From Actinophytocola sp044466355 (GTDB taxonomy: Bacteria > Actinomycetota > Actinomycetes > Mycobacteriales > Pseudonocardiaceae), in contig NZ_JBITMQ010000008.1 in assembly GCF_044466355.1 (NCBI RefSeq), forward strand, positions 310,001 to 374,000: DNA of 64,000 nucleotides, read 5' to 3'. Both the position numbers and the translations under genes were made by a program. Within the stretch, counting starts at the first letter, position 1; the number at the start of each line of letters is the position of its first letter. Shown here piece by piece: positions 24,293 to 31,708 of this stretch. The notes under the pieces are model-generated. The model was not told where the DNA came from and did not search any database. It saw nothing but the letters and a program-made list of their open reading frames with translations.

Positions 24293-24314
24293 GACCTCCA
24301 CCTAGGTCGAGGTC
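24293..24314. promoter_or_regulatory. SoxR-box-like dyad
   Basis: 22-bp inverted repeat centred on CCTAGG, gacctccacct / aggtcgaggtc, with one mismatched pair. It sits immediately upstream of the soxR -10 box, as expected for a MerR-family site. A possible transketolase promoter (TTGACC 24322-24327, 19-nt gap, CATCCT 24347-24352) lies beside it. Confidence 0.6.
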
Positions 24315-24358
24315 GTCGGCCTTGACCTCCACCGCACTCGAAGTCGCATCCTCGGTAC

Positions 24359-25030
24359 ATGACGACGACACTCGATCTCGCCGCCCTGTTCCGGCGGATG
24401 ACCGGTGACGAGAAGCACGAATGGGCTGCCGCGTCCACATTGGACGTGCTATGGGTGCTCTACGACCGCGTGCTGAACATCTCGCCGGACACCGTGGACC
24501 ACCCCGCCCGCGACCGCTTCCTCCTCTCGAAGGGGCACGGCCCGATGGCGTTCTACGCCGTCCTCGCCGCCAAGGGCTTCCTCGACCCGGCCGTCCTCGA
24601 CGACTGGACGTCCTTCACCTCCCCACTCGGCCAGCACCCCGACCGCGTGCTCGTGCCCGGCGCCGAGATCGGCAGCGGCTCACTCGGGCACGGGCTCGGC
24701 CTCGCCGTCGGCACCGCGCTCGGCCTGCGCGCGCAGAACCTGACCACGCCGAGGGTGTTCGTCCTCGTCGGCGACGGCGAGTTCGACGAGGGCAGCAACC
24801 ACGAGGCCATCGCGCTCGCGGGCCGCATGAACCTCGCCAACCTCACCGCCATCGCGGTCGACAACGGCTCCGCGAGCCACGGCTGGCCAGGCGGCATCGC
24901 GCGCCGATTCGCCGTCGAAGGCTGGCACACGTCCACAGTGGATGGCCGCGACCACGACCAGCTGTACGCCGCGCTCAACGCCCGTCACGACGTCCCGAAC
25001 GCCGTCGTGGCAACGATCGGGAAGGCATGA
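24359..25030 (+). CDS. Transketolase, N-terminal (ThDP-binding) subunit
   Basis: 223 residues. Carries the thiamin-diphosphate motif VGDGEFDEGSNHEAIALAGR followed by the second ligand region AIAVDNGSAS. Also LLSKGHGPMAFYAVLAAKGF and PGAEIGSGSLGHGLGLAVGT, typical of the half-size transketolases made as two polypeptides. Short for the N-terminal subunit family (about 270), lacking some C-terminal helices. Works with the next gene product to move two-carbon units between sugar phosphates. ATG 24359. Divergent from soxR. Confidence 0.9.
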   Translation: MTTTLDLAALFRRMTGDEKHEWAAASTLDVLWVLYDRVLNISPDTVDHPARDRFLLSKGHGPMAFYAVLAAKGFLDPAVLDDWTSFTSPLGQHPDRVLVPGAEIGSGSLGHGLGLAVGTALGLRAQNLTTPRVFVLVGDGEFDEGSNHEAIALAGRMNLANLTAIAVDNGSASHGWPGGIARRFAVEGWHTSTVDGRDHDQLYAALNARHDVPNAVVATIGKA

Positions 25031-25033
25031 ACC

Positions 25034-25909
25034 ATGCGACAGACCTTTGTGGACACCGTGCGCACCGCACTCGACCACGATCCGCGCCTCGCCGTCGTGA
25101 CCGCCGACATCTCCCGTGACGCCTTCGACACCGCTCGCACCCGGCACCCGCACCGCGTGCTCAACGTCGGCATCCGCGAGCAGGCCATGGTGGGCGTCGC
25201 CGGAGGACTGGCGCTCACCGGGATGCGCCCGGTCGTGCACAGCTACACGCCGTTCCTCGTCGAGCGCCCGTTCGAGCAGATCAAGCTCGACCTCGGTCAC
25301 CAGGACGTCGGCGCCGTCCTCGTGAGCATCGGCGGTTCGTACGACGACCCGGCCTGGGGCCGCACCCACCAGGCACCGGGCGACGTCGCGCTGCTCGACA
25401 CGCTGCCGGGCTGGACGGTGCACGTGCCCGGCCACCCGGACGAGGTCGCCGCGCTCCTGCCCGCCGCGCTCGCCGGTGACGGCCGGGTCTACCTGCGGCT
25501 TTCGAGCCGGGAGAACACGACCGCGCACCCCGCGACCGGCCGGTTCACCGTGGTGCGCGAGGGGCGCCGCGGCACCGTGCTCGCCGTCGGCCCCACCCTC
25601 GACAACGTCCTCGCCGCGACGGAGGGGCAGGACGTCACCGTCCTGTACGCGTCGACGATCCGCCCGTTCGACCACCGCGGTCTGCGGGCCGCCGGGCACA
25701 CCGACATCGTGCTCGTCGAGCCGTACCTGGCGGGCACCTCCGCGCATGAGGTGGCCGCCGCGTTCGACGACGTCGCGCACCGGCTCCGCGCCGTCGGCGT
25801 CCGCCGCGACCGCGAGGTCCGCGCGTACGGCACGGCCGAGGAACACGACGTCCTCCACGGCCTCGATGTGGCGGGGATCGCGAAGACAGTTCGTGAATTC
25901 CTCCGATGA
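25034..25909 (+). CDS. Transketolase, C-terminal (pyrimidine-binding) subunit
   Basis: 291 residues. Pyrimidine-binding domain with VVTADISRD, HRVLNVGIREQAMVGVAGGL and a catalytic Glu in that IREQ. Also PVVHSYTPFLVERPFEQIKL and the C-terminal transketolase domain (LYASTIRPFDHRGLR). Starts 3 bp after the N-terminal subunit stop; both are needed for activity. A DasR-type palindrome begins 4 bp after its stop and belongs to the next gene. Confidence 0.9.
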   Translation: MRQTFVDTVRTALDHDPRLAVVTADISRDAFDTARTRHPHRVLNVGIREQAMVGVAGGLALTGMRPVVHSYTPFLVERPFEQIKLDLGHQDVGAVLVSIGGSYDDPAWGRTHQAPGDVALLDTLPGWTVHVPGHPDEVAALLPAALAGDGRVYLRLSSRENTTAHPATGRFTVVREGRRGTVLAVGPTLDNVLAATEGQDVTVLYASTIRPFDHRGLRAAGHTDIVLVEPYLAGTSAHEVAAAFDDVAHRLRAVGVRRDREVRAYGTAEEHDVLHGLDVAGIAKTVREFLR

Positions 25910-25912
25910 TTG

Positions 25913-25924
25913 TGGTCTAGACCA
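25913..25924. promoter_or_regulatory. DasR-responsive element (dre-like palindrome)
   Basis: Perfect TGGTCTAGACCA, the core of the Streptomyces DasR consensus. It is about 72 bp upstream of a secreted-protein gene, suggesting control by N-acetylglucosamine/chitin sensing through a GntR-family DasR homologue encoded elsewhere. Confidence 0.72.
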
Positions 25925-25995
25925 AGAAGCGTGTTTCCCGTACCGTGGCCGAGTGACCACGATTGGTTAACCTGCCTTCCTGATCGGGGTACACC

Positions 25996-26589
25996 ATGAA
26001 ACGTCAACTGCTGGCGGGCGTCACCGCCGCCGCGCTCACGCTCGCCTCGGCACCGGCCGCCACCGCCGAGGTCGAGCCCGGCGGGTGGACCTCCTACTCG
26101 CCGGGCTTCTCCGTCCAGGAGCGCGGCTGCGGCGACGTCAGCGCCCTCACCTTCACGCTGACCTGCTCGACCGCGAGCGGTGACCAGCGTGCCGAGCGCC
26201 GCTACGCCACCTACGCCGGCGGCTCGCGGCAGTTCGAGGGCTACTTCCGCATCACCAGCCAGACCGGCACCAGGATCAGCCTCAAGCAGACCTTCCACGA
26301 GACCGGCAGCGGGCCGTACTTCATGCTCGCGGTGGAGCGCGGCGGTCGCCTCTACGCGGTGCACGGCGGCACGACGCTCGCCACGGGTGCGACCGTCGGC
26401 ACCACGGTCCGGGTCAACACGGTCCACGAGGTGGGCGGCACACATCGGACCTATATCAACGGCTCGCGCAAGCACACGGTCTCGAGCGGGACCGGCGGCT
26501 TCTACGACAAGTTCGGCGCGTACCGCACGAACAGCGGCGCCGGACCGATCTCGGTGGTGTGGAGTGGCATTCGCTTCTGGCGCAAGTAG
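25996..26589 (+). CDS. Secreted jelly-roll (polysaccharide-lyase/lectin-like) protein
   Basis: 197 residues. Clear Sec signal peptide (MKRQLLAGVTAAALTLASAP, cleavage near ATAEVE). The mature part looks like a concanavalin-type beta-jelly roll: RQFEGYFRITSQTGTRISLK, GPYFMLAVERGGRLYAVHGG, FYDKFGAYRTNSGAGPISVV, and WSGIRFW at the end. This is the pattern of family-7/20 polysaccharide lyases and related glycan-binding proteins. Catalytic residues cannot be assigned confidently. A DasR-type site upstream suggests induction with aminosugar/chitin use. The downstream lipoprotein gene overlaps its 3' end. Confidence 0.75.
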   Translation: MKRQLLAGVTAAALTLASAPAATAEVEPGGWTSYSPGFSVQERGCGDVSALTFTLTCSTASGDQRAERRYATYAGGSRQFEGYFRITSQTGTRISLKQTFHETGSGPYFMLAVERGGRLYAVHGGTTLATGATVGTTVRVNTVHEVGGTHRTYINGSRKHTVSSGTGGFYDKFGAYRTNSGAGPISVVWSGIRFWRK

Positions 26590-27214
26590 AGCGGCGCTCT
26601 GCCTCGTGGTGCTCGCGTCGGCCTGTTCGTCAGCCGGGGCGAAGGACGCGGGCATCCGGTTGTCCGCGTCGATCACCGGCGACGACGTCACCCTCGCCTG
26701 GGAGGGACACGGGGGTGACGTCGTCGTCGAGTTCGCCACCGAACCGGGTGGGCCGTACACGATCCTCGGCTTCGTGCCACGGGCACAGACCACGTACGAA
26801 CACCCCGACCTGATGCCGGCGACCACGTTCCACTACCGCGTCCGCCCGATCGAGGGACCCGCATCCGACTCCGTGACGGTGGTCCCGGCCACGGATCGTG
26901 TCGAAGGCGAGGACTGGCTCGTGCCACGCACGGTGCCGGACGACCGGGCGGCGCCGAGGCCCGGCGGCACCCCGACGAACCTCCTCGTCGAGTCCGTCGG
27001 CGCCGACGGACTACGTCTGACCTGGACGGACAACGCGTCCGACGAGATGGGCTACCTCGTGGAGCACCAGGTCGGCGACCGGTTCGAGGTCGCGTTCGTG
27101 GTCGACGCGGAGGTCAACTACGTCGGCCTGATCGGGGACGGCGCCGACACCTATCGGGTGCGTGCCTATCGCTACGGGGAAACGTCCAACGTGGTCAGCG
27201 AGCGCACCCCGTAA
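26564..27214 (+). CDS. Lipoprotein with two fibronectin type III-like domains
   Basis: 216 residues. Short signal and lipobox LVVLASAC (Cys about 21) predict a lipid-anchored surface protein. Two repeated FN3-like units follow: about 30-105 (LSASITGDDVTLAWEGHGGD, FHYRVRPIEG) and about 137-215 (NLLVESVGADGLRLTWTDNA, ADTYRVRAYRYGETSNVVSE). GTG 26564 lies inside the 3' end of the secreted jelly-roll gene (26-bp overlap), implying coupled expression and perhaps a joint role at the cell surface. The start is inferred from the lipobox position. Confidence 0.75.
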   Translation: MAFASGASRAALCLVVLASACSSAGAKDAGIRLSASITGDDVTLAWEGHGGDVVVEFATEPGGPYTILGFVPRAQTTYEHPDLMPATTFHYRVRPIEGPASDSVTVVPATDRVEGEDWLVPRTVPDDRAAPRPGGTPTNLLVESVGADGLRLTWTDNASDEMGYLVEHQVGDRFEVAFVVDAEVNYVGLIGDGADTYRVRAYRYGETSNVVSERTP

Positions 27215-27217
27215 CCT
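27212..27217 (+). promoter_or_regulatory. -10 box, leaderless promoter of hisH
   Basis: TAACCT overlapping the preceding stop codon, 6 nt before GTG 27224. Gives hisH its own promoter after the insertion in the his cluster. Confidence 0.5.
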
Positions 27218-27223
27218 GGTGAC

Positions 27224-27853
27224 GTGGCACGAGTCGTCGTACTGGACTACGGATCAGGCAACCTGAGGTCGGCCGAGCGCGCGCTGCGCCGGGTCGGGGC
27301 GGACGTCGAGGTGACGAGCGACCGCCATGCCGCGCTGGAGTGCGACGGGCTGGTGGTGCCGGGCGTCGGGGCGTTCGCCGCGTGCATGGCGGGCCTGCGC
27401 TCGGTCGCCGGTGACCGCATCATCGGCCAGCGCCTGGCGGGCGGCCGCCCGGTGCTCGGCGTGTGCGTCGGCATGCAGATCCTGTTCGAGCAGGGTATCG
27501 AGCACGGCGTGCAGACCGAGGGCTGCGGGCAGTGGCCGGGCACGGTCGACCGCCTCGAGGCCGAGATCGTGCCGCACATGGGCTGGAACACCGTGCGCGC
27601 GCCGCAGGACTCGGTGCTGTTCGACGGCCTCGACGCCGACACCCGCTTCTACTTCGTGCACTCGTACGCGGTGCGGAACTGGGAGCTCGTGGCGGATGGG
27701 CCGATGGCCGCCCCCAAGGTGACGTGGGCGACGCACGGCGGCGACTTCGTGGCCGCCGCCGAGAACGGCCCGCTGTCGGCGACGCAGTTCCACCCGGAGA
27801 AGTCCGGTGACGCGGGTGCGCACCTGCTGACCAACTGGCTGAAGAGCCTTTAG
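27224..27853 (+). CDS. hisH: HisH, glutamine amidotransferase subunit of IGP synthase
   Basis: Supplies ammonia from glutamine to HisF. 209 residues, class I glutamine amidotransferase. N-terminal VVVLDYGSGNLRSAERAL, oxyanion region VVPGVGAFAACM, nucleophile Cys in GVCVGMQILFE, and His-Glu of the triad in SATQFHPEKSGDAG. Partner HisF is 3.9 kb downstream rather than adjacent. GTG start; leaderless promoter at 27212-27217. Confidence 0.97.
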   Translation: MARVVVLDYGSGNLRSAERALRRVGADVEVTSDRHAALECDGLVVPGVGAFAACMAGLRSVAGDRIIGQRLAGGRPVLGVCVGMQILFEQGIEHGVQTEGCGQWPGTVDRLEAEIVPHMGWNTVRAPQDSVLFDGLDADTRFYFVHSYAVRNWELVADGPMAAPKVTWATHGGDFVAAAENGPLSATQFHPEKSGDAGAHLLTNWLKSL

Positions 27854-27854
27854 C

Positions 27855-27860
27855 TAGTCT
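27855..27860 (+). promoter_or_regulatory. -10 box, leaderless promoter of priA/hisA
   Basis: TAGTCT, 6 nt before GTG 27867 and just after the hisH stop. Confidence 0.45.
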
Positions 27861-27866
27861 CTGGCG

Positions 27867-28598
27867 GTGACGTTCACGCTCTTCCCCGCGGTCGATGTCC
27901 GCGATGGCCAGGCCGTGCGCCTCGTCCAGGGCCGCTCCGGCACCGAGACCGCGTACGGCGACCCGTTCGACGCGGCGAAGGCGTGGCAGGACGCCGGCGC
28001 GGAGTGGATCCACCTCGTCGACCTGGACGCCGCGTTCGGCACGGGAGACAACCGCGCGCGCCTCGCCGACATCGTGGCCGGGCTCGACGTGAAGGTGGAG
28101 CTGACCGGCGGCATCCGCGACGACGCGTCGCTGGCCGCCGCCCTCGGCACCGGCTGCGCTCGCGTGAACCTCGGCACGGCCGCCATCACCAACCCGAAGT
28201 GGTGCGCGGAGGTCATCGCCGAGCACGGCGAGAAGATCGCGGTGGGCCTGGACGTCCGCGCCGACGACGACGGCGTCTGGCGCGTGAAGACGAAGGGCTG
28301 GACCGAGGACGGCGGCGACCTGTGGGCCGTCCTCGAACGCCTCGAGGCCGACGGCTGTGCCCGCTACGTGGTCACCGACGTGGGCCGGGACGGCATGCTG
28401 CAGGGCCCGAACACGGAGCTGCTCGCCGAGGTCTGCGAGCGGGCGAAGGCGCCGGTCGTGGCGTCGGGTGGCGTGTCGAGCATCGCGGACCTGCTGGCGC
28501 TCGCGTCGCTGCCGGTGGAGGGCGCGATCGTCGGGAAGGCGCTGTACTCGGGCGCGTTCACGCTGGAAGAGGCCCTGGCGGCGGTCAGTCGAGCGTGA
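27867..28598 (+). CDS. priA: PriA (HisA/TrpF), phosphoribosyl isomerase A
   Basis: 243-residue (beta/alpha)8 isomerase. N-terminal Asp in FPAVDVRDGQAVRLVQG and the C-terminal acid in VVTDVGRDGMLQGPN are the catalytic pair. RVNLGTAAI and ASGGVSSIADL bind phosphate. In actinobacteria this enzyme usually serves both histidine (ProFAR isomerase) and tryptophan (PRA isomerase). The trp genes downstream include no trpF, which fits the bifunctional form; that assignment is inference. Its 3' end overlaps the convergent PPOX gene by 14 bp. Confidence 0.94.
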   Translation: MTFTLFPAVDVRDGQAVRLVQGRSGTETAYGDPFDAAKAWQDAGAEWIHLVDLDAAFGTGDNRARLADIVAGLDVKVELTGGIRDDASLAAALGTGCARVNLGTAAITNPKWCAEVIAEHGEKIAVGLDVRADDDGVWRVKTKGWTEDGGDLWAVLERLEADGCARYVVTDVGRDGMLQGPNTELLAEVCERAKAPVVASGGVSSIADLLALASLPVEGAIVGKALYSGAFTLEEALAAVSRA

Positions 28599-28962
28599 TC
28601 GCGAGGCACACGGTGCCTTCGCGGCCACGGAAGGCCTTGCTGGACCCGATGACCACGTGGCCCGCGATGCCGTACTTCTTCCTGAGCACCCGCCGCCCGC
28701 GCTCCGTGCCTTCCGCATCGAGGATCCGGGCCGTGCCCTTGACGGTCTCCCCGCGCTGCTTGCCCCGCAGGTCACAGGCCGCGACCTCGACCGTCGGGTT
28801 GTTCCGGACCCGCTTCACCTTGCCCGCGGTGGTCTGTGTCCAGACGATCAGCTCGTCCCCGTCCCGGCCCACCCACACCGGCGTGGGCACCGGCGTCCCG
28901 TCCTTCCGGAACGTGGTGACCAGCAGGTAGGAACCGCGACCGAGCCGCTCGACATCAGACAT
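28585..28962 (-). CDS. PPOX-class (F420-dependent) flavin/deazaflavin oxidoreductase
   Basis: 125 residues, split beta-barrel PNPOx-like. YLLVTTFRKDGTPVPTPVWV, WTQTTAGKVKRVRNNPTVEV, AACDLRGKQRGETVKGTARI match the actinobacterial PPOX-class F420-dependent family. It probably binds F420 and reduces an unknown substrate. ATG 28962 follows TAGAGT by 7 nt (28970-28975). Lies in the second interruption of the his cluster. Confidence 0.88.
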   Translation of the reverse strand: MSDVERLGRGSYLLVTTFRKDGTPVPTPVWVGRDGDELIVWTQTTAGKVKRVRNNPTVEVAACDLRGKQRGETVKGTARILDAEGTERGRRVLRKKYGIAGHVVIGSSKAFRGREGTVCLAITLD

Positions 28963-28969
28963 ACCGGAA

Positions 28970-28975
28970 ACTCTA
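28970..28975 (-). promoter_or_regulatory. -10 box, leaderless promoter of the PPOX gene
   Basis: TAGAGT on the minus strand, 7 nt before ATG 28962. Confidence 0.45.
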
Positions 28976-28998
28976 CTTCCGGGTAACTGTGACAGCTC

Positions 28999-29565
28999 TC
29001 AGCGCAGCGTCTCCAGGTCCAGCTCCAGTTCGACGGGGTCGGCGATCACGAGCTTCCCCTTGTCCAGGCCTGCCAAGCCGTACGTCCGGGTGGTCGGATC
29101 CAGCTGGTAGCGGAAGACACTGATGACCTGGTCGTCGTACTCGACACGCCAGAAGTGTTGGATTCCCGACGCCGCGTACTCTCCCGGCTTGTCGATCTGG
29201 TCCGTCGTCACCGACCCTTCGGACATGATCTCGATGACGAGCAGGCAGTGCTCGGGGCGAAGGGGCTCGTCGTCCGGCAGCGCAGCGTCGTAGACCACCA
29301 CATCAGGCCGTCGGTTGAGCAGCGGCACATCCCGCAGCCGTAGATCCACGTCTCCGACGGCCGTGTACCCAGGCCCCGCCGTCTCCTTCAAAGCGGTGAC
29401 CAGGTTGTGGGCTATGTGCTGATGTGCCCTTCGTGGGCTTGGACTCACGACAACGGCTCCGTCGACGATCTCGATCTGGCGGCAGACTTCTTCAGGCAAT
29501 GCCTCGTAGTCGGCCACCGTTAAGCCTTCGCCGGATCGGACCATCCAGTCGGGGAGCGCTGTCAT
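28999..29565 (-). CDS. Uma2-family (DUF820) PD-(D/E)xK nuclease-like protein
   Basis: 188 residues. Family order: LTVADYEALPEEVCRQIEIV, DGAVVVSPSPRRAHQHIAHN, then the nuclease core RRPDVVVYDAALPDD and LLVIEIMSEGS, ending KPGEYAASGIQHFWRVEYDD. This gives the PD...ExE/K arrangement. Uma2 proteins are abundant in actinobacteria and cyanobacteria; cellular role unclear, sometimes proposed to be mobile or selfish. ATG 29565 follows TACCCT by 6 nt (29572-29577). Confidence 0.88.
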   Translation of the reverse strand: MTALPDWMVRSGEGLTVADYEALPEEVCRQIEIVDGAVVVSPSPRRAHQHIAHNLVTALKETAGPGYTAVGDVDLRLRDVPLLNRRPDVVVYDAALPDDEPLRPEHCLLVIEIMSEGSVTTDQIDKPGEYAASGIQHFWRVEYDDQVISVFRYQLDPTTRTYGLAGLDKGKLVIADPVELELDLETLR

Positions 29566-29571
29566 GGTTCG

Positions 29572-29577
29572 AGGGTA
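29572..29577 (-). promoter_or_regulatory. -10 box, leaderless promoter of the Uma2 gene
   Basis: TACCCT on the minus strand, 6 nt before ATG 29565. Confidence 0.45.
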
Positions 29578-29581
29578 CCGG

Positions 29582-30316
29582 TCACGGGGTGCGGCGGCGA
29601 AGGGTCGCGGCGCCCAGTATCAACGCCAGAACGCCGCTACCTGCGACGATTACAAGATCGCGGGCGAAAGTCCCGCCGAGTTCATTCGAACGTGTGACTG
29701 ATTCGAGGGCTTCGACGGCATACGATAGAGGCATCACGTTCGACAGCCATTCCAGCACCGGGGTCATCGTTTCCCTCGGTGCGAACAACCCGCAGAGGAG
29801 GATCTGGGGCATCACGATCAGTGGCATGAACTGCACCGCCTGGAACTCGGTGCGGGCGAACGCGCTCACGAACAACCCGAGCGCGGTCCCGAGCAGCGCG
29901 TCGAGCATGGCGATGAGCAGGAGCAGCAACACCGAGCCGTCGATCTCCAAACCCAGCCAGGTCAAGGAGATCGCGGTCGCGACCGCCACCTGGACCACCG
30001 CGACGAGGCCGAACGCGATGGCGTAGCCGAGCAGCAGGTCGAACTTTCCGATCGGCATCGTCATCAGGCGTTCGAGCGTCGTGCTCGTGCGCTCTCGCAG
30101 GGTGGTGATCGAGGTGACGATGAACATGATCGCGAACGGGAAGACGGCGAGCAGGGCGGGTGCGGCCGCGCTGAACGCCATCTCCGTGTTGAACACGTAA
30201 CGAAGGAGGATCATCAGCAACGAGGGAACCAGGACCATCATCGCGACCGTGCGGCGGTCGTGGCGCAGTTGCGTGAGGATGCGGCGCGCGGTGGCCAGCG
30301 CGAAAGTGACGTTCAT
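29582..30316 (-). CDS. ABC-2 type exporter permease
   Basis: 244 residues with six hydrophobic segments (first MMVLVPSLLMILLRYVF at about 26-42, last VAGSGVLALILGAATL) and the ABC-2 domain signature between helices 5 and 6: LFAPRETMTPVLEWLSNVMP, LSYAVEALE. Forms an exporter with the ATPase encoded upstream, whose TGA overlaps this ATG (ATGA). Such DrrAB-like pairs export drugs or lipids; the substrate is unknown. A TetR gene follows in the same orientation upstream. Confidence 0.9.
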   Translation of the reverse strand: MNVTFALATARRILTQLRHDRRTVAMMVLVPSLLMILLRYVFNTEMAFSAAAPALLAVFPFAIMFIVTSITTLRERTSTTLERLMTMPIGKFDLLLGYAIAFGLVAVVQVAVATAISLTWLGLEIDGSVLLLLLIAMLDALLGTALGLFVSAFARTEFQAVQFMPLIVMPQILLCGLFAPRETMTPVLEWLSNVMPLSYAVEALESVTRSNELGGTFARDLVIVAGSGVLALILGAATLRRRTP

Positions 30317-31038
30317 GCGGGTGTCTCCTGCCGGCGTACGAGGCTGAGGAACGCTTGCTCGAGGTCGTCCGCGCCGGTGCTCGTGCGCAGCGCCGCCGGA
30401 GTGTCGTCGGCCAGGATCCGGCCTTCGCGCATCAGCAGCAGGCGCTGGCAGCGGGCGGCTTCGTCCATCACGTGGCTGGACACGAGCAGGGTCACGCCCT
30501 CGTCGGCGAGCCTGTGGAACAGGGCCCACAGGTCTTCGCGCAGAACGGGGTCGAGACCGACGGTCGGCTCGTCCAGCACGAGCAACTCGGGCTTGCCCAG
30601 CAGTGCCACCGCCAGGCTCGCGCGGGTGAGTTGGCCGCCGGACAGCTGGCCGACGACGTGGTCGGCGTGGGTGCCGAGCCCCACCTCGTCGATCACGCGG
30701 GCCACGTCACCGTCAGGTGCGCGCAGGACCGCCGCGAAGTACCGCAGCGCCTCGCTGACCGTCAGGTCGGCGTAGACGGACGGGTTCTGCGTGGCGTAGC
30801 CGATCTTGTCGCGTAGTTGCCTACTGCCGGCTGGGTGGCCGAGCACGGTGACCGTGCCGGACTCCACGATCTGCACGCCGACGATCGCGCGCATGAGGGT
30901 CGTCTTGCCGCAGCCGCTGGGGCCGAGCAGTCCGGTCACGGAGCCGCGCGGGACTTCGAAACTGAGGTCGTGGAGGACCGTTCGCGCGCCCCGTCGCACG
31001 CGGAGGTTCTCGACGACCACCGCGGTGGAATTAGCCAT
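30313..31038 (-). CDS. ABC-2 type exporter ATP-binding protein
   Basis: 241 residues. Walker A GPSGCGKTT, Q-loop ATQNPSVYADLT, signature QLSGGQLTRASLAVAL (LSGGQ), Walker B LLVLDEPTVGLDP, and H-loop SSHVMDEA. DrrA/CcmA-type exporter ATPase; partner permease overlaps downstream. No clear SD; the upstream is AT-rich (attaa at 31041-31047). A TetR gene starts 60 bp further upstream in the same direction. Confidence 0.93.
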   Translation of the reverse strand: MANSTAVVVENLRVRRGARTVLHDLSFEVPRGSVTGLLGPSGCGKTTLMRAIVGVQIVESGTVTVLGHPAGSRQLRDKIGYATQNPSVYADLTVSEALRYFAAVLRAPDGDVARVIDEVGLGTHADHVVGQLSGGQLTRASLAVALLGKPELLVLDEPTVGLDPVLREDLWALFHRLADEGVTLLVSSHVMDEAARCQRLLLMREGRILADDTPAALRTSTGADDLEQAFLSLVRRQETPA

Positions 31039-31098
31039 GCGTTTAATTCTGCGCGCGTTGAGCGACGCGCGTCAACACGAGACGGAGGTCGGTATCGG

Positions 31099-31665
31099 TC
31101 AAGGAGCGAAGTAGTACTGCAACACGGGCGCGACGAGCTCGACGACCTCGTCGTCGGTGGCCGACGCGAGCGGCTCGACCCGGATCACGTAACGGGCCAT
31201 GGCCAGGCCGAACGCTTGCGCCGCGGCCCCGGTGATCCGCAGTCGCGGCAGCTCGAGGGCCTTCGACACCGGACCGACGACCGTGTGCTCGAGGAACTGG
31301 CGCATCAGCGACGCGATCTGTTCGTTGCCCGCCACCGACCGGACGAGGGCAAGGAACGTCTGGCTGGTCTCGGGCGACGACCACAGGCCGAGGAACAGGC
31401 GGACGATCCGCTCGCCGATCTGGTCACGCGGCCCCTGCGTGATCAGATCCGCGAGCGTCGACGGGTTGATCGGCACGTTCAGCGCCGCCACGAACACCTG
31501 CTCCTTCGAGCCGAAGAAGTGGTGCACGAGGGCGGGGTTGACGCCGGCCTCGGCGGCGATGCCACGGATTGTGGCGCCGTTGTAGCCGTGCTGGCCGAAC
31601 TGGTTGCGCGCGGCGACGAGGATGTCCTCGCGCGTCTGCGTCTGCCCGGGACGGCGGCCTGCCAC
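31099..31665 (-). CDS. TetR-family transcriptional regulator
   Basis: 188 residues from GTG 31665. HTH: GRRPGQTQTREDILVAARNQ, FGQHGYNGATIRGIAAEAGV, NPALVHHFFGSKEQVF. C-terminal TetR_C region RITGAAAQAFGLAMARYVIR matches the domain seen also in the TetR at 32834-33442, with which it shares the MARYVIRVEPLAS / IRYVARFEPLAS ending; the two are probably paralogues. AAAGGAG precedes the GTG. Likely regulates the ABC-2 exporter just downstream. Confidence 0.9.
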   Translation of the reverse strand: MAGRRPGQTQTREDILVAARNQFGQHGYNGATIRGIAAEAGVNPALVHHFFGSKEQVFVAALNVPINPSTLADLITQGPRDQIGERIVRLFLGLWSSPETSQTFLALVRSVAGNEQIASLMRQFLEHTVVGPVSKALELPRLRITGAAAQAFGLAMARYVIRVEPLASATDDEVVELVAPVLQYYFAP

Positions 31666-31695
31666 GTTGGCTCCTTTTGCGTTCGGTGCCGTCAG

Positions 31696-31701
31696 TATCC
31701 T
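31696..31701 (+). promoter_or_regulatory. -10 box, leaderless promoter of hisF
   Basis: TATCCT, 7 nt before ATG 31709. Confidence 0.5.
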
Positions 31702-31708
31702 CGATGGC

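Noticed and set aside
28999..29565. Transposon or restriction endonuclease
   Set aside because: Motifs are those of the Uma2/DUF820 family; no transposase, methylase or flanking repeats.
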